A program made the translations under genes and the position numbers. 64,000 nt of DNA from Clostridiaceae bacterium (GTDB taxonomy: Bacteria > Bacillota > Clostridia > Oscillospirales > Butyricicoccaceae), in NCBI GenBank assembly GCA_009911355.1, contig QXXE01000013.1, positions 1 to 64,000 on the forward strand. Reading direction: 5' to 3'. The notes under the pieces were generated by a model. That model was not told where the DNA came from and searched no databases. It worked only from the letters and a program-made list of their open reading frames with translations. Positions 31,996 to 41,251 of this stretch are shown here, one piece after another. The number at the start of each line of letters is the position of its first letter. Position 1 is the stretch's first letter.

Positions 31996-32568
31996 TTAGT
32001 TCGGCTCCCCTGTGGTGCCTCCGCTGTCACCGGGGTGCGTATGGTGGGCGAGGCTTACCTTCTTGCCGTCCGCTACAACGTCCCCGGTTACGGTAATGAG
32101 CGGGGTTGTGATCTTGATTCCGGCGGGGGCTGTTATCTCAATGGAGCCGTCTGCCTTGACCTTTATGATGGTGGTACCGTTCACCGTGAGGGTAAAGTCC
32201 TTTGTGGGCTTAATGTCATAGGTCCCGGTTATGACCTCCAAATACTCAAGGGCCTTGTGGTCATACCGCTGGTAGGCGTCCCAATATTTGCGGTTGTAAT
32301 CTTTGCGGTAAAGTTCTTCTTGCCCCTCCGGGGGGCGGTGTCCGTTGTGCCAAACGGGGCCGAGAATCACGGCGGCGCACGTTCCGTTGGAAAGGTGGGC
32401 GACAAGGACTTGGTCCCCTTCTTTCGGCATCCAATATTGCCACGCCAGGAAAGAAAAGGTTGCGGTCGTGCTGTCGTTCAAATCCTCATAGGTAACGCTT
32501 GCTTTCCCGTTTGGGTAGTCAATGCTTGAGAGCTTGCCTATTCTCAAGTATCCCTTATCGTAGGACAT
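31996..32568 (-). CDS. Baseplate assembly protein V (tail spike)
   Basis: A 190-residue protein of the baseplate V / gp5-like family with an N-terminal OB fold (IGKLSSIDYPNGKASVTYED, GDQVLVAHLSNGTCAAVILG) and a C-terminal beta-helix tip (KVKADGSIEITAPAGIKITT) ending in HHTHPGDSGGTTGEPN. The H-x-H motif near the tip usually binds iron at the membrane-piercing apex. Confidence 0.9.
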   Translation of the reverse strand: MSYDKGYLRIGKLSSIDYPNGKASVTYEDLNDSTTATFSFLAWQYWMPKEGDQVLVAHLSNGTCAAVILGPVWHNGHRPPEGQEELYRKDYNRKYWDAYQRYDHKALEYLEVITGTYDIKPTKDFTLTVNGTTIIKVKADGSIEITAPAGIKITTPLITVTGDVVADGKKVSLAHHTHPGDSGGTTGEPN

Positions 32569-32570
32569 TG

Positions 32571-33607
32571 CTATCCTCCTTCTGAAACGGTGCTTGAAAT
32601 GGCCGTAGGGCTTGAAATCCTCGGCTCAACCTTTCGGAGGTTAAGGCTCATTTTGTAGCCGCTGCCGATGCTGTGGGTCACTTGCTCAACGTAGTATTTC
32701 CCGGAGAGCCGCTCAAGTCCTGCTATCTCTATCGTGTCCGAGGCGACAGCCCCGGCCTTGCCATCATGGTCAGGCTCATGGTGGTGGTGCCTCTGTTGGC
32801 ATTGTTCACCGCCGCCAGGGCTATGGCCGTCGCCTCCGTCAAATTGTCTGCCGGTTCGTTATTGGTCAAGAGCCGTTCCTCTGTCCCGGCCTTTACGGTA
32901 AAGGTCTTGTTTTTGTCACTGTTGGTGTACTGGTAGCGGACGCCGGTATAGATGCCGGTGAGGGTGGTGTCCCAGGTCCAGCCGGGGTCAAAGTCCGCCG
33001 GGGTCAATATAAACTTGGGGCCTCTGGCCTCGTAGTCCGCCTCTGAAAAGACCACCAGCCGGTCATTGTAGATTTTTAGGGAAAGGCCGTATTTCTCAAC
33101 GAGGCCGCTGTAAAAATCACAATCGTTTTGGTTGTTCTGTTCGACCTTCTCAATGGCCACGTCGCTGGCGTCAAAGAAAAGGGCAATCCCGGCCCGACCG
33201 GCTACTTTCTGCCCGATCTCCTGCAGGGTGGCCTGTTCATAGGTTTCCGTCCTGTCCTCCGACTTAAAGCTGGTGGAGGTTGGCAGGGCTATGGCGTCAA
33301 GGTTCATTTTGTCGGGTCCGCCGCTGAAACTGAAATCATCGACGCCAAAGGTGCCGCACGGGAAATGTATCACTTGCCCCGGTGCCGTCCAATTATAGAG
33401 GACAATGGTCGGGACCATCTTGTCCCCCTTCACGGGAAACCACGGCCCTTTCCACCTGTTGTCCCGGTCATTCATAACGGCCCGGATGCTGTCGCTCCGC
33501 CCGGAGGCTACGTCCGTATACTCAAAGGAATTTATATACCCGGCGACCTGCTCCGTGGCGTTTGCGCCGTTGTAAATCATGGAGACGGTGGCTCTGCGTG
33601 GCAGCAT
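32571..33607 (-). pseudogene. Late control protein D (tail hub), frameshifted near the C-terminus
   Basis: The first 282 residues (to plus coordinate 32762) read as a gpD/gp27-like tail hub protein; the frame then ends 10 codons later. Shifting to the -1 frame at ATGATGGCAAGG (around 32756-32764) opens 63 more codons to 32571, including LERLSGKYYVEQVTHSIGSG and YKMSLNLRKVE, the expected C-terminal core. The restored protein would be 345 residues. A single missing G would explain this: sequencing error, mutation, or recoding. No slippery heptamer is present. The gene lies in the right place between X and V. Confidence 0.85.
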
Positions 33608-33610
33608 GGT

Positions 33611-33820
33611 CTATTTCCTCCATTCCGGCAAATCCCCGACCGTGTAGGTGTCCGTTACGTCGGGGGCGAAAACCACAACGCCGCCGGGGAATACCTCAAT
33701 ATCCAAAAGGCGGACGTTTTCCCTGGCCTCCATCAATTCCTGCGTCCGCAGGACGTTCCCGTAGGCCCGGAGGGCTACGGTGTCCCAGGTGTCCCCCATG
33801 ACGGTCGTTATGGTCTTCAT
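33611..33820 (-). CDS. Tail protein X (LysM-like)
   Basis: A 69-residue protein with a LysM-like core: MGDTWDTVALRAYGN, then LLDIEVFPGGVVVFAPDV. P2 gpX-family proteins are of this size and sit at the tail hub. It lies between tape measure and D genes with 2-3 bp gaps. Confidence 0.9.
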   Translation of the reverse strand: MKTITTVMGDTWDTVALRAYGNVLRTQELMEARENVRLLDIEVFPGGVVVFAPDVTDTYTVGDLPEWRK

Positions 33821-33822
33821 GC

Positions 33823-36800
33823 TTACCCCCTAAAATTCTTGCGCTGCCGGTCCTTAAAATATTGGTCAACACGGCGGTTAAATTCGTCCTGCGACATGGA
33901 TTCGGCCCCGGCGATGTCTTCCTTGCTGGGTGCCTCCCCTTCAAAATGGTAATGATTCGTAGGGGAGTAAATAATCTGCACGGGCGGCTCTCCGCCTCCG
34001 TTGTCCGGGTCATCGTCGCCGTTGCCCAGGTTGTCGAGCTTGGCTAAAAGGTCCGAAATGGGGGCCGTATTGCCGCCTATGTCCGCCGCCTCAAACTTTT
34101 CCGCAAGGGCGGCGATTCCGTCGGTGGCCCCGCTCAAGTTGGTGGAGATCATATCCTGCATATTGCCCCAAAGCTCACCGAGGGGGATTATGGCCTCGTT
34201 CCCGGCCTCCCCGGCCTCCAGGAGGGTGGGGGCCGTCACAATGCCGCCCTTTGCAAGCTGCGGGACCTCTAGCTTCTGGATTTTCTCAATGCTCACGCCT
34301 GGGATGGCGTTTATAACCCCTATGGCGAAATTGATAGCGTCAATAAAGCCGTTGATTATTCCAATGGCCCCCTTGAGTACGGCGTTTATTGCCCCCTTCA
34401 CGGCCCCGCTTATGGCGTCGCCTACGGCGGTACCGATGGAAGTAAACAAGGCGACTATGGTATCCCACAGGCTCTGGAAAAAGGCTCCTACCGGGGCAAA
34501 CACGGCCTTGATGGCCTCCCAGGCGGCGGAGAACACGCCGCCGAACCAACTGACAACGGCCCCGAAAACTGCCTTGATGCCCTCCCAAACGGTGCCAAAG
34601 AACGCCGCCCAGGTGCCGACAATTCCCTTGATGGCCTCCCATGCCGCCGAAAAGTCCCCGCTTAATACTGCTGCAACAAAGGAGAAAATCCCGGCTATGG
34701 TATCAAAAACGGCTTGGAAGTAGGCGGCGACGGTGTTCCATACGGCCTTGATGATCTCCCAGGCCGTGGTAAAGAATCCGCCGAGGACCGCTCCAACTAC
34801 GGAAAAGACGGCCTTGATTCCTTCCCAAACCAACGTAAACCATGCGGCGGCTACGGACCAGACCGCTTGAACGACCGCCCAGGCGATCTTGAAAAATCCG
34901 CCTATGATGGGGGCTACAACCTCGAAAATGGATTTTATGGCCTCCCAAATGGCGAGGAAAAACGGCTGTACTTTCTCCCAAACGGCCTTGATAAGCTCCC
35001 AGGCGGCGGCGAAAACGCCGCAAATGGAAGACCAAACCGCCTTGATGCCGGGGAGGATGTTGGTCTGGAAGAACGTCACAACGGCGGAAACGGCGGAAAT
35101 GATAGCTTGCCACGCCGCCGCAAGGTACGGCTGTATCTGCCCCCATACCTCTTGAACAATTCCCCATACTTTCTGGAAGACCTCTTTTGCCTTTTCCCAA
35201 AAAGCGGAGAGGTAGCCTTTCACGGCCTCAATGATGGCGTCAACCTTTTCCCTGAACCATTCGCACTTGTTGTATAGGGTCACAACAATGGCGATCACGG
35301 CGGCAATGGCGGCAATAATCAGGACGGCGGGGTTGGCCGCTATAAAGCCCGTTATCTTGCTGCCTAGCCCTGCCAGGGTGGTGCCTATGGAAGAAATGCC
35401 GCCCTTTAGGCCGGTAAAGGCGTTTTTGGCTACGATGCCGATGGCCTTGAATCCGTCCTTGAAAGAGCCGAGCTTCGCCTTTGCGGCCTCTGTGGCTATG
35501 TCTGTGAGCTTGACCTGCCCGGTCAATGCTCCAAATACGGCGGTCAGCTTCGAGAGCTTTCCCTCCGCTATTGCGGCGGCAATTCCTGAGCTGCTGGTTA
35601 CGCCTTGAAATTCTGCCAAAAGGGAGGATACGTTGCTTATTTTGTTCCCCAGGTTGGAAAGGGCCGTTATACCCTTAAATCCTGCGTAGGCGGCTATTGC
35701 GGCAATGACCAATTCCTTGTGTTCGGTAAGGAAAAGGCCCAGGTCCGCCAGCCGGTCCACAAGGTCCAGGAGGCCGTCTGCAACGTTTGGGATTCCTGTG
35801 CTGAAAATGTAATCAAGTACCGGCTGCGCCTTCTCCTGGATGCTGGCGAAAATATCTCCTATGCGGGAACCTAATTCGCCCAGCTTGTCAAAGGTGCTGC
35901 TGTGTGCGCTTACGACTTTGCTGATTCCCTCGGACGCCATCCCGAAAAGCTCAACAGCCCGGTCCTTAAAGGCGGTTATCCGTGGGATAGCGTAGTCAAC
36001 AAATCCTTGTGCCGCCGGGATGATGGCGGCGGTTATGTTGGGTATCGCCGCCGCTACGCTGTTTATTGCGCTGGTTGCGTAGGGGGCAAATGTGTCAACG
36101 AGGTTAATCTGTAGGTCCTGGATAGCTGATTCAAGCCTTGCCTTTGCACCGCTCCAGGTGTTGGTCACGGTTTCGGCCATCTTGGCCATTGCTCCGTCGG
36201 AATTGTAAAGGGCGTCGGATAGGGCGTTCCACTCTATTGCGCCGTCCGCTGTGGTGGTGGTCAAGCCTCCCATGAGGGCGTTTAGGGCGTCAAGGTGCTG
36301 TTTCCCGCCGATGGCGGCAAGAGCGGCGTTGCGCTGTTCCTCCGTCATATCCTTTGTGGCGTCGTATACCCGGCGGATTGTTTCCTCAAGCCCCACGAAA
36401 TTCCCGCCGCTGTCAAAGGCGGAAATTCCGAGCTTTTCCATCATCTTCCCGGCTTGCCCTGCGCCGGTGGTGAGGTTGGTCATGACGGCGTTTAGGGCTG
36501 TACCGGCCTCCGAGCCTTTAATACCCCGGTTTGCCATGACGCCTAATGCGGTGGCCGTGTCCTGGAATGGGACCTTTAGTCCCTTCATGGTACCGCCTAC
36601 GGCTATGTAAGCCTCCATGAGCATTTCCGCCGTCTGGTTGGATTTGTTGTTGGCCATCGCCGCAACGTCCAAATAGCCGGAAAGGTCCTTTGCCTCCAGG
36701 CCCAGTGCGCTCATGCTGTCGGTTACAAGGTCCGAACATCGGGCAAGGTCCAGGCCGGTCGCCTCCGAAAGCCGGAGGACCGGCTCAAGGCTGGCTATGG

Positions 36801-37182
36801 ATGTGTTCACGTCCCACCCGGCTAGGCTCATATAACCGAGGGCGTCGGCGCATTCCGATGCCGTTTTGCTGGTAGCCTTGCCCATATCAAGGGCCGCTTG
36901 CCTCAAGGCGTCGTATTGCTCCCCGGTGGCCCCGGCAATGGCGGAGGTGTTCGCCATTGCTTGCTCAAAGCCCTGGTAGGTGTCTACGGCGTCGCTGATA
37001 AATTCCCCCAGCTTCAAGGCTCCCCAGGCGGCGGCGGCTGTTGCTGCTGCCGCCTGGGCGATGCTGCCGAGGTTGGCGATCTTCTGCCCCGCCTCGCCTA
37101 TTGCGCTGTCAAAGGAGGAGGAAACGGCACCGGCGATCTTAATGGCCAGCTTGTACTCTTTACTTGTGCTTGCGCTTGCCAA
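33823..37182 (-). CDS. Phage tail tape measure protein
   Basis: A 1119-residue tape measure protein, whose length sets tail length. The N-terminal third (to about residue 370) matches TP901-type tape measures: AMANTSAIAGATGEQYDALR, MSALGLEAKDLSGYLDVAAM, MANRGIKGSEAGTALNAVMT. Membrane-like helices occur near 500-640 (AVLIIAAIAAVIAIVVTLYN). Residues 650-960 form tandem, tryptophan-rich repeats of about 33-36 residues based on A-W-E-x-I-K-A-V-W/F. A TTG start at 37182 overlaps the end of the E' frame, with AGGCGGTG upstream. Confidence 0.93.
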   Translation of the reverse strand: MASASTSKEYKLAIKIAGAVSSSFDSAIGEAGQKIANLGSIAQAAAATAAAAWGALKLGEFISDAVDTYQGFEQAMANTSAIAGATGEQYDALRQAALDMGKATSKTASECADALGYMSLAGWDVNTSIASLEPVLRLSEATGLDLARCSDLVTDSMSALGLEAKDLSGYLDVAAMANNKSNQTAEMLMEAYIAVGGTMKGLKVPFQDTATALGVMANRGIKGSEAGTALNAVMTNLTTGAGQAGKMMEKLGISAFDSGGNFVGLEETIRRVYDATKDMTEEQRNAALAAIGGKQHLDALNALMGGLTTTTADGAIEWNALSDALYNSDGAMAKMAETVTNTWSGAKARLESAIQDLQINLVDTFAPYATSAINSVAAAIPNITAAIIPAAQGFVDYAIPRITAFKDRAVELFGMASEGISKVVSAHSSTFDKLGELGSRIGDIFASIQEKAQPVLDYIFSTGIPNVADGLLDLVDRLADLGLFLTEHKELVIAAIAAYAGFKGITALSNLGNKISNVSSLLAEFQGVTSSSGIAAAIAEGKLSKLTAVFGALTGQVKLTDIATEAAKAKLGSFKDGFKAIGIVAKNAFTGLKGGISSIGTTLAGLGSKITGFIAANPAVLIIAAIAAVIAIVVTLYNKCEWFREKVDAIIEAVKGYLSAFWEKAKEVFQKVWGIVQEVWGQIQPYLAAAWQAIISAVSAVVTFFQTNILPGIKAVWSSICGVFAAAWELIKAVWEKVQPFFLAIWEAIKSIFEVVAPIIGGFFKIAWAVVQAVWSVAAAWFTLVWEGIKAVFSVVGAVLGGFFTTAWEIIKAVWNTVAAYFQAVFDTIAGIFSFVAAVLSGDFSAAWEAIKGIVGTWAAFFGTVWEGIKAVFGAVVSWFGGVFSAAWEAIKAVFAPVGAFFQSLWDTIVALFTSIGTAVGDAISGAVKGAINAVLKGAIGIINGFIDAINFAIGVINAIPGVSIEKIQKLEVPQLAKGGIVTAPTLLEAGEAGNEAIIPLGELWGNMQDMISTNLSGATDGIAALAEKFEAADIGGNTAPISDLLAKLDNLGNGDDDPDNGGGEPPVQIIYSPTNHYHFEGEAPSKEDIAGAESMSQDEFNRRVDQYFKDRQRKNFRG

Positions 37183-37752
37183 TTTTTTTCACCGCCTTTA
37201 GTGTCGTTTCCACCGTCCTTATCAGCTCAAAAACGGGCATTTCAAGGAACTTGCAATAATCGGAGTGCATGGTCAAGGCCATGTTTACGCAAATTTCCCG
37301 GAGCCGGTCGCCGTCGTCCGGCCTTAATCCTCGCCGTAGAAAAAACTTGTTACCTTGTTCTTGACCTTCGTGGCGTCCTTCGGCGGGAGCTTCATGAAAA
37401 ACTCAATGGGCTGGCCGGTGGCCCGGTTGGCGATAAAGCCGATGTATTCCATCGTCATTTCCGGGAGCGGGGAAATGATGCCCTTTTTGCTGAGGTACTT
37501 CTCCGCCTCGCACATATCCTTTGCCGTCAGATTCTCAATGGCCTTGAGGTCAATCCCGGCGTAGTGGTTGCCCTCGAAAAAGTAGGGCTTGTGAAAGCGG
37601 ACATAGCTCTCCGGGTCCTCCGTTGCCTCCGGCGTGGCGGGGGCCTCCGGGGCCTGGGCGGGGGTGACGGTGGCGGCGTCCTGGATAATGGCCGGGGCCT
37701 CCGGGGCGGCGTCCTGCTCCGTGGTGGTGTTGGTTTTCTTCTCGGTGTCCAT
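37160..37752 (-). CDS. Tail assembly chaperone E+E' (predicted -1 frameshift product)
   Basis: If the ribosome slips -1 at TTTTTTC (37345-37339), translation continues for 59 codons to a TAA at 37162-37160, giving a 197-residue fusion. The E' part includes DRLREICVNMALTMHSDYCK and FLEMPVFELIRTVETTL and overlaps the tape-measure start. P2-like and lambda-like phages make such a fused chaperone by programmed -1 frameshifting. Here the slippery heptamer sits 5 codons before the E stop and the -1 frame is open throughout. Confidence 0.78.
37324..37752 (-). CDS. Tail assembly chaperone E
   Basis: A 142-residue protein. Residues 1-47 are an acidic, Pro/Ala/Thr-rich tail; the folded part (FHKPYFFEGNHYAGIDLKAI, then NLTAKDMCEAEKYLSKKG, IANRATGQPIEFFMKLPPKD) resembles Clostridia phage tail assembly proteins. 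It lies between tube and tape measure genes, the position of the gpE/gpG chaperone. Its last codons carry the slippery sequence for E+E'. Confidence 0.85.
   Translation of the reverse strand: MDTEKKTNTTTEQDAAPEAPAIIQDAATVTPAQAPEAPATPEATEDPESYVRFHKPYFFEGNHYAGIDLKAIENLTAKDMCEAEKYLSKKGIISPLPEMTMEYIGFIANRATGQPIEFFMKLPPKDATKVKNKVTSFFYGED
37339..37345 (-). promoter_or_regulatory. Slippery heptamer T-TTT-TTC
   Basis: On the minus strand the zero frame reads AGT TTT TTC TAC. TTTTTTC fits X-XXY-YYZ, allowing both tRNAs to re-pair after a one-base backward slip. Confidence 0.78.
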
Positions 37753-37773
37753 GCTCTTGTCCTCCTTGTTGTT

Positions 37774-38298
37774 TTAGGTCAATGCCCGGATTTTGGCGAG
37801 TTGGTCAACGCCGTTAATCCGGTAAATGGTGTTGATCTTGTCGAGGCAAATCCTCTCTTTGCCGTCCATCTCGATCAAGATGTAGGTCAGCTCAAGGGAT
37901 ACCATGCTCCCCATCTGCTCCCGCTGCTTCACGGTGCCGATGGAAATTTTCTTGCAACGGCCCCGGAAAACCACCCGCATACCGACCTCGCCCTCGTTCA
38001 AGGTGTCCCGCTCGGACTGCTGAATTGCGCCCCGGAGGGTAAGCTCGACGGACTTGCTGGGGCTTACCATCTTGAAATAGTCTTCATTGATGCAACGGAA
38101 AGGAATTTCCTGCTCCATGCTGCCAAAGTGGCCGAGGACAATGGCCTCATACTCGCCCAGGATGCCGTTGCCGGAAGTGGTGGAGGTGATCGGCTCAAAG
38201 TCCGGGAGGGCAACCTCGCCGGTTGTGCCTCCCAGCTTATTGCCGGAAAGGTAAAGGTTAAAGTCGTTAATGACTTCGGGGATTCCTGCGATTGCCAT
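37774..38298 (-). CDS. Phage major tail tube protein
   Basis: A 174-residue protein of the P2 FII tail tube family: INDFNLYLSGNKLGGTTGEV at the start, GILGEYEAIVLGHFGSMEQE, then LTLRGAIQQSERDTLNEGEV, and MVSLELTYILIEMDGKERIC. It polymerises into the inner tube beneath the sheath. It lies 18 bp downstream of the sheath gene. Confidence 0.93.
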   Translation of the reverse strand: MAIAGIPEVINDFNLYLSGNKLGGTTGEVALPDFEPITSTTSGNGILGEYEAIVLGHFGSMEQEIPFRCINEDYFKMVSPSKSVELTLRGAIQQSERDTLNEGEVGMRVVFRGRCKKISIGTVKQREQMGSMVSLELTYILIEMDGKERICLDKINTIYRINGVDQLAKIRALT

Positions 38299-38316
38299 TG
38301 GTTACTTCCTCCCTTC

Positions 38317-39840
38317 TTAGGTCGCCGCTGCCGCCAGGGCGGTCTGCAATGCGTAGGGGTCAAACTCCAGAACGTTGTGGATATCCTCCGCCGGGGGGTA
38401 CGGCGTGAGGTACTGGTGAAACTGGAGCTTTCCGTCGATCAGGTTGGTAACGGGGTTTTCGTCCATGTTGAACGTCATTTCAGCCCTTGCGCACTTCCCG
38501 GCGGCAACGTAGGCCCCGCCCCGGATGTTTTCCGTGTCAACGATTGCCTCAATGAGGCGGACGTTTGCGGGGTCGTCAACCTTCTGGAAGTAGGTCAAAA
38601 TAAAGCTGTTACCCCACCAACTGAAAAAGCGGCGGCAACAAAACCACATATCTTTCGGGTCGGTGTTGGAAGGGTAGCAAGCGGAACGGTTGCCCCAGGT
38701 GCGCCAGCCGTTTACGTTGATCGCCGTGGTCACTCCGAAACTGTTGACGGCGTTTCCCTGGAGCTGGTCAAGTACGACCTCCGTCTCCCCGTCTGCCAGA
38801 ACGGTGCCGGTAATGCCAATCAACTTATTGGAGGGGGAAAGGTTGGGGACGTCGTCGTTGTTGGCGTCAACGTAGGCGGTCAAGGCCCCCATGATTGCGC
38901 TGTACCAAAACCAGCTTGAGCCGACGGCGATGCAAGGCCAAAGGGCCATAATGTGCTTGTTGGTGCAACCGGCCATCTCTTTGTATACCTTGACTTTATC
39001 GTAGGCGGTGCAACCCTCGGCGGTGCTGTCAATGTCAATAAAGCCCTCGCAGCGGAAATAGCCGTTGATTTCCTCTGTCTTTGCGGCCATGACGATTCCA
39101 ACGTCCGGGATATGGCTCCAACCGGGGGCAAGGATCAGGCCGGGGGTCATGCCGAGCCGGGGGTAAACCTGGCGCAAAACCTCAAAGCCCTTTTCTCCGC
39201 CGGTTGCGCTTACGCCGATAATGTCCCCGGCGTCTACGGCGTCCGGGTCGATGGCGGTACCCTCGACGGTGAGGGTGTCAGCCGTTGCCCCGGCTCCGGC
39301 GGCGGTCAAGGTAATAAGGACCTGGCCGTCGTCGTCAAAGCTCAAAAGGTAATCCGCATCACGCTCAAGGAGAACGGGGGCGGGGGCGGTTTCGGGGTCG
39401 CTGCTGTCCTCTCCGTCCTCGCTGCCGCCGTCTGTTGCGGGGGCCGGGGCGGTGATCTTCACGGTATCCAAAAGGAGGCCGGTCAATGGGACGGTCGCCT
39501 CCAAATCCTCAACCGTTACGGTCTGCGCCTCGATCTTCTTCTTGTGCTTCTTGGGGTCCAGAACGTTCACGAAAACGACCGGGGCGACGCCGATAAGCTG
39601 AAAACTCGCATACATGGATTGGCAAAGGGTATACTTTGCGTAGTCCGGGGAATAGCCGAGCTTCTTCACGGCCTCGGACCAGGAATAGGCAATAACCGGC
39701 GTATTGGTCACGCTGTAGGGGTCCTCCGCCAGGTTGACGGGGGCGGTACCGAAAACGACCTGCAGTCCGGCGGTCCCCAAAACGGGGGCGACCAGGCTTG
39801 TGGCCTGTTCCGATACTCGGACGCCATGCTGAAATGCCAT
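38317..39840 (-). CDS. Phage tail sheath protein
   Basis: A 507-residue contractile tail sheath protein. The start HGVRVSEQATSLVAPVLGTA and the C-terminal half (NAVNSFGVTTAINVNGWRTW, GNRSACYPSNTDPKDMWFCC, RRFFSWWGNSFILTYFQKVD, RGGAYVAAGKCARAEMTFN) are typical. An acidic, alanine-rich insertion around residues 110-145 (PAPATDGGSEDGEDSSDPET) is probably a surface loop. Its presence defines a myovirus-type tail. Confidence 0.95.
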   Translation of the reverse strand: MAFQHGVRVSEQATSLVAPVLGTAGLQVVFGTAPVNLAEDPYSVTNTPVIAYSWSEAVKKLGYSPDYAKYTLCQSMYASFQLIGVAPVVFVNVLDPKKHKKKIEAQTVTVEDLEATVPLTGLLLDTVKITAPAPATDGGSEDGEDSSDPETAPAPVLLERDADYLLSFDDDGQVLITLTAAGAGATADTLTVEGTAIDPDAVDAGDIIGVSATGGEKGFEVLRQVYPRLGMTPGLILAPGWSHIPDVGIVMAAKTEEINGYFRCEGFIDIDSTAEGCTAYDKVKVYKEMAGCTNKHIMALWPCIAVGSSWFWYSAIMGALTAYVDANNDDVPNLSPSNKLIGITGTVLADGETEVVLDQLQGNAVNSFGVTTAINVNGWRTWGNRSACYPSNTDPKDMWFCCRRFFSWWGNSFILTYFQKVDDPANVRLIEAIVDTENIRGGAYVAAGKCARAEMTFNMDENPVTNLIDGKLQFHQYLTPYPPAEDIHNVLEFDPYALQTALAAAAT

Positions 39841-39843
39841 GTT

Positions 39844-40095
39844 TTACTCTCCTTTCTCAATGGCGGCTTTCTCGGACTCCGCCTTGCTGTACAGGGTGTA
39901 AATCCGGCCCTGCTGGTTGTCAATCTGCTGGAGGGCTTTGGCAAGGCCGGAAATGGGAACGCAAAGCCCGGCCAAATAGGGCCGCTTTTTAATCGCCGCC
40001 TCCAATGCCTCCGGCAGCTTCTCAAAGACCGTGTTTCGGGGGGCGATGGCCTCAAGGGTGGGGCCGACATACATGGTCTTTTTAATCTTGCTCAT
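39844..40095 (-). CDS. Conserved phage protein, 83 residues
   Basis: An 83-residue protein starting MSKIKKTMYVGPTLEAIAPR, found between tail terminator and sheath genes in related prophages. Its helical C-terminus (GLAKALQQIDNQQGRIYTLY) is lysine/glutamate-rich. No biochemical role is known. Its start overlaps the preceding gene by 4 bp. Confidence 0.75.
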   Translation of the reverse strand: MSKIKKTMYVGPTLEAIAPRNTVFEKLPEALEAAIKKRPYLAGLCVPISGLAKALQQIDNQQGRIYTLYSKAESEKAAIEKGE

Positions 40096-40607
40096 GTAAA
40101 TTTGCTCCTTTCTTTGCGGGGTGCTGCAAGGGTAAAAGTGAGGTCACAGGCCCCTATGTTGTAGGGGAAAACTGTTTCATCCTGCAAAACCCAATGAAAA
40201 GGGCCGTCAAAGTAGAATTTTCCGTTACAAAGGGAGGGCCGCTGCTGGTAATGCTCCTGTATCCGCTCTATGATCTCAAGGACGGACATGGTGCCAAAGT
40301 TGCGGGTATCCCACTCCCCGGCCTCCGGGGGCGGCTCCCGAAAGTCCAGGAGGCCGTCGTCGTAGATGCCAATAACTAAAATCACTCTTACCTTGTGGGG
40401 GTCTGTGACCGTATCCACGCCGCCCTGGTCAAGGCGGACTATGATGTAAGGAAAAGGGTCGTCCTCGCTCCGGGCGTCCTTTGGGGGGAGGTTCTGCTGG
40501 TACGCTTTGGGCGGCTCCATCGTGTTGTGGGGGGTCTTAAAAGGCCGGTCCTCAAAAAGGGCCTCAAGGTCATCCATGAGGGCGGTTTGCAGTTCTCTGG
40601 CGTTCAT
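40092..40607 (-). CDS. Tail terminator/completion-type protein
   Basis: A 171-residue protein beginning MNARELQTALMDDLEALFED and containing DPFPYIIVRLDQGGVDTVTD, then VRVILVIGIYDDGLLDFREP. The pattern of a central charged strand followed by a helical segment (VLEIIERIQEHYQQRPSLCN) fits tail terminator proteins encoded just before the sheath. It overlaps its neighbours by 4 bp on each side. Confidence 0.7.
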   Translation of the reverse strand: MNARELQTALMDDLEALFEDRPFKTPHNTMEPPKAYQQNLPPKDARSEDDPFPYIIVRLDQGGVDTVTDPHKVRVILVIGIYDDGLLDFREPPPEAGEWDTRNFGTMSVLEIIERIQEHYQQRPSLCNGKFYFDGPFHWVLQDETVFPYNIGACDLTFTLAAPRKERSKFT

Positions 40608-41251
40608 CCCTTCATCACCCTTTCGATCTCCCTGCTTACGTTGGCCAGGAGGGTTTCGTAAATATCCGGCTCAAGCTCCCCCAAAACTGCCGAGCCTCCG
40701 ACCATTTTGGGGAAAGAAATTGACAATAGCTTTTTTAGGCGGGTCATATCAATATGACGGCCATATTTCGCTTGCCGCTTTGCGCCCTCCCGCCGGTATG
40801 TCTCCCCGTCCTGCCGCTGTACGATGGCCGTGTGTCCGCTCTCAAAGGTAGCAAGAAACGCTTTCGCCCTGCTGCCCTTTTGGGACTGGATGGCCTTTAG
40901 GCTGCCGCTGGTTAGGATTTTGGCTCTTGCCCCGCTCCGTGGCGCAGTGGCCTTAAATTCCCGTAATTCGAGCGTGGTGCCTTTTACGGTGATCGTCGCC
41001 TCCGGGTTTGAATCGGTCCCCTTTTTGATTGAGGCGGCTTTTTTGAGCGGTCCTTTCTTTGCGGTATATTCTGCCTGGGCTTTGGCTACGAGGTCCGCCT
41101 GGGCCTGTTTCGCTGTGGCGTTGACGGCGTTCTTGAGGACCTTAAAGCGTTGATCTTTCAAGTCCCCCAGGGCCGTCGCTACGGCGTCAACGAGTGCGCC
41201 GTCGTACTCAACAATTAGGAGGCCCCGGTCGGTGTCTACCGTTTGCCTCAT
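40604..41251 (-). CDS. Minor tail / tail-completion protein Z-like
   Basis: A 214-residue basic protein. The helical N-terminus (LVDAVATALGDLKDQRFKVL) and RSGARAKILTSGSLKAIQ, together with KAFLATFESGHTAIVQRQ near residue 130, resemble gpZ/HK97-gp10-like tail completion proteins. The ATG at 41251 has GGAGGCCGC upstream and overlaps the preceding gene by 4 bp. Confidence 0.75.
   Translation of the reverse strand: MRQTVDTDRGLLIVEYDGALVDAVATALGDLKDQRFKVLKNAVNATAKQAQADLVAKAQAEYTAKKGPLKKAASIKKGTDSNPEATITVKGTTLELREFKATAPRSGARAKILTSGSLKAIQSQKGSRAKAFLATFESGHTAIVQRQDGETYRREGAKRQAKYGRHIDMTRLKKLLSISFPKMVGGSAVLGELEPDIYETLLANVSREIERVMKG

Noticed and set aside
32750-32770. Programmed frameshift considered for the gene D interruption
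   Set aside because: No slippery heptamer or evident stimulatory structure at ATGATGGCAAGG; a single-base deletion is simpler.
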